The position numbers and the translations under genes were made by a program. The notes beneath the pieces were generated by a model, which had not been told where the DNA came from, made no database searches, and was given only the letters and a program-made list of their open reading frames with translations. This document shows positions 6,074 through 7,265 of a stretch of 7,265 nucleotides of DNA, one piece after another. The stretch is from Bacillota bacterium (GTDB lineage: Bacteria; Vulcanimicrobiota; JAMDEM01): assembly GCA_023486985.1 (NCBI GenBank), contig JAMDEM010000037.1, positions 1-7,265 of the forward strand. Reading direction: 5' to 3'. Position 1 is the first letter of the stretch. The number at the start of each line of letters is the position of its first letter.

Positions 6074-6088
6074 CCTGGAGGATTTAGC

Positions 6089-6385
6089 TTGAAAGCACTT
6101 GGAATGATAGAGACGGTGAGCTACCCGGCGGCTGTTGAAGCCGCCGATGCCATGGTCAAGGCTGCTAAGGTCGTGCTGACGAAAGAAGAACGCATTGGAT
6201 GCGCTTATGTCACAGTGATGGTTAGAGGCGATGTGGGCGCCGTAGAAGCCGCAGTAAAAGCAGGCGTAGAGGCAGCACGAAAAATCGGGGGTCTTGTTTC
6301 TGCTCATGTTATCCCGAGACCTGAAGTTGAAGAACTTCTTATTCCTGAGCCGCCGGATCAGGTTTTTGTATGTATTTCATGCTGA
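6089..6385 (+). CDS. Bacterial microcompartment shell protein, single BMC domain (BMC-H, PduA/EutM-like)
   Basis: BMC-H proteins form hexamers that tile the shell of carboxysomes and metabolosomes, with a central pore for metabolites. The 98-aa protein spans one BMC domain: ALGMIET (3-9), AAVEAADAMVKAAKV with the conserved edge lysine K24, VMVRGDVGAVEAAV, and SAHVIPRP near the C-terminus. These match PduA and EutM closely. The pore loop usually reads KIGSG or QIGGG; here it is R35-I-G-C38-A, putting a cysteine at the position equivalent to PduA Ser40. The tail ends in C95-I-S-C98, a CxxC. The start is TTG at 6089, with GGAGG (6077-6081) 7 nt upstream. No BMC-P vertex protein or encapsulated enzyme is visible here. 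The terminator-like hairpin just upstream may set its expression. Confidence 0.95.
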   Translation: MKALGMIETVSYPAAVEAADAMVKAAKVVLTKEERIGCAYVTVMVRGDVGAVEAAVKAGVEAARKIGGLVSAHVIPRPEVEELLIPEPPDQVFVCISC

Positions 6386-6402
6386 TTTGGGGTTGACTTT
6401 CA

Positions 6403-7023
6403 TTGCCGCTGATTTCCGAAAGACTTCTAAGATTCCTGACAGCTTTAGGAAGGCGCATCGAATTCCTCGTCACGGGGCAAACCGAATACCAGGTGCTGAC
6501 AAATGAATTTGCCGGCATTGAACAGGTTAATGATTCTTTAAGAGCAAGAATGTTTCTGGAAGAAGTAGAAAAATTTTTGATGGAAATTTTCGGAATAAAA
6601 GTAACAAAGCCTGTCCTGGTTGAATTAGTGGATGAAGGCCAGTGGAATCTCAACTCTACTTACTTCATGTTCAGCGGCACTCTTGGCAGATACCAGTACC
6701 AGAAAATGGGGAAAAATAATGTACATCTTATTTATATCCTCAAAGGATTAAGAAAACAAAGATATAAGGCAATTCTGGCTCATGAGTTAAGCCATGCTTA
6801 TGAAAGGGAAAAAGGTGTCCTGAAGCATAACAAAGGCATGAGGGAGGGACTGGCGCGCTGGATTGAATATAAACTGCTTATAAAAGAAGGAGAACTGGCT
6901 GAAGCAAAAAAGATTTTAAAAATAAGACACTGGGCTTTTGGAAGAGGAATAAAAAAAATTCTTGAACTGGAAAAACAAATGGGCGAAAGACAGCTTGTAG
7001 AATATATAAAAAATATAGAATGA
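6403..7023 (+). CDS. Putative zinc metallopeptidase with HELSH motif (DA1-like gluzincin)
   Basis: The 206-aa protein carries HExxH as H127-E-L-S-H131 in the context ILAHELSHAYERE. E148 follows in MREGLARWIEYKLL and is a good candidate for the third zinc ligand. This H-H-E arrangement and the EG-A-W context resemble the C-terminal peptidase domain of DA1-type proteins; the family call is from memory. There is no signal peptide, so it is probably cytosolic. The C-terminus is helical and Lys/Glu-rich. The start is uncertain: the first possible one, TTG 6403, has only a GGGG stretch about 10 nt upstream, while a GTG at 6493 and later codons lack better sites. It lies 17 nt after the BMC stop, so it is likely co-transcribed with it. 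Substrate unknown. Confidence 0.8.
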   Translation: MPLISERLLRFLTALGRRIEFLVTGQTEYQVLTNEFAGIEQVNDSLRARMFLEEVEKFLMEIFGIKVTKPVLVELVDEGQWNLNSTYFMFSGTLGRYQYQKMGKNNVHLIYILKGLRKQRYKAILAHELSHAYEREKGVLKHNKGMREGLARWIEYKLLIKEGELAEAKKILKIRHWAFGRGIKKILELEKQMGERQLVEYIKNIE

Positions 7024-7029
7024 TATATG

Positions 7030-7058
7030 TTGACAATATAAGTGCCTTGAGTTAAAAT
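7030..7058 (+). promoter_or_regulatory. Sigma-70-type promoter for the last, partial gene
   Basis: A perfect -35 TTGACA (7030-7035), a 17-nt spacer and TAAAAT (7053-7058) give a near-consensus promoter. Its -10 context, GTTAAAAT, is the same as that of the promoter at 5408-5436. Confidence 0.8.
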
Positions 7059-7091
7059 ATAAAAGAATTTGGGAAGTTTAAGGAGTTATTT

Positions 7092-7265
7092 TTGACTGTT
7101 ACCTTGTTTCGACGTTCTCTCATCCTCATAGTAGCCATCGCACTTATTATTAATATTGTCCTTGTGGCTTATGGGTCTTTTTCCGGCGGCAATTCACCGT
7201 CTTTCAGCAAATTCAAGCTTGCAGCTTTAGTTGAATCTGAAAACAAGGTTCCCGCCCTTGAGAAG
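7092..7265 (+). CDS. Partial membrane-anchored or exported protein (3' truncated by window)
   Basis: A frame opens at TTG 7092 with AGGAG (7081-7085) 6 nt upstream and stays open to the window end, giving 58 residues. The N-terminus has FRR followed by a strongly hydrophobic stretch (LILIVAIALIINIVLVAYG), then a Ser/Gly/Asn-rich segment, as in a signal peptide or signal anchor. The mature part visible (FKLAALVESENKVPALEK) is too short to assign. The promoter at 7030-7058 supports a separate transcription unit. Confidence 0.75.
   Translation, partial: MTVTLFRRSLILIVAIALIINIVLVAYGSFSGGNSPSFSKFKLAALVESENKVPALEK

Noticed and set aside
5921..6307. Minus-strand open frame across the end of the 179-aa gene and the BMC gene
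   Set aside because: It is fully antisense to a recognised BMC-domain gene and to the terminator, with no recognisable domain or SD support.
584..6385. Urocanase as cargo of the microcompartment
   Set aside because: The genes are about 4 kb apart, in different transcription units with an opposite-strand operon between; nothing in the hutU N-terminus looks like an encapsulation helix extension.

Overview
This is a bacterial chromosomal window with moderate, slightly AT-leaning composition, Shine-Dalgarno-led genes, several TTG starts, CCA-encoding tRNA genes and readable sigma-70-type promoters. No gene pins down the phylum. The mix of a bacterial microcompartment shell protein, zinc-ribbon/TPR and J-domain/TPR proteins, and GTCATT-core dispersed repeats fits an environmental or uncultured lineage, but that placement is inference.

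Layout. (1) Bases 1-2242, plus strand: the 3' part of a phosphoglucomutase/phosphomannomutase gene, followed after 1 nt by a complete urocanate hydratase gene (hutU). Just after hutU there is a ribosome-binding site and an ATG followed at once by TAG, then repeat-like DNA containing an inverted repeat. No further histidine-degradation gene follows. (2) Bases 2337-4135, minus strand: a three-gene operon, transcribed from a promoter near 4230-4258, encoding a zinc-ribbon/TPR protein, a J-domain/TPR protein and a small two-helix membrane protein. It converges on hutU. (3) Bases 4276-5237, plus strand: a GNAT acetyltransferase, a 64-bp tandem hairpin repeat, tRNA-Gln(CTG), tRNA-Glu(CTC) and a strong intrinsic terminator. 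(4) Bases 5408-7023, plus strand: a promoter, an unrecognised 179-aa protein, a terminator-like hairpin just before the next ribosome-binding site, a single BMC-domain shell protein with a TTG start, and a HELSH zinc-metallopeptidase-like protein. (5) Bases 7030-7265: a near-consensus promoter and the start of a membrane-anchored or exported protein that runs off the window.

How the genes may work together. hutU converts urocanate to imidazolonepropionate in histidine breakdown, but its usual partners are not seen here. The minus-strand operon looks like a scaffold/co-chaperone module: a TPR scaffold with a zinc ribbon, an Hsp70-recruiting J protein that also has TPRs, and a membrane partner. 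The most unusual part is the lone BMC-H shell gene, with no signature enzyme in view. It has a cysteine at the predicted hexamer pore and a C-terminal CxxC, and lies next to a putative zinc peptidase behind a possible transcription attenuator.
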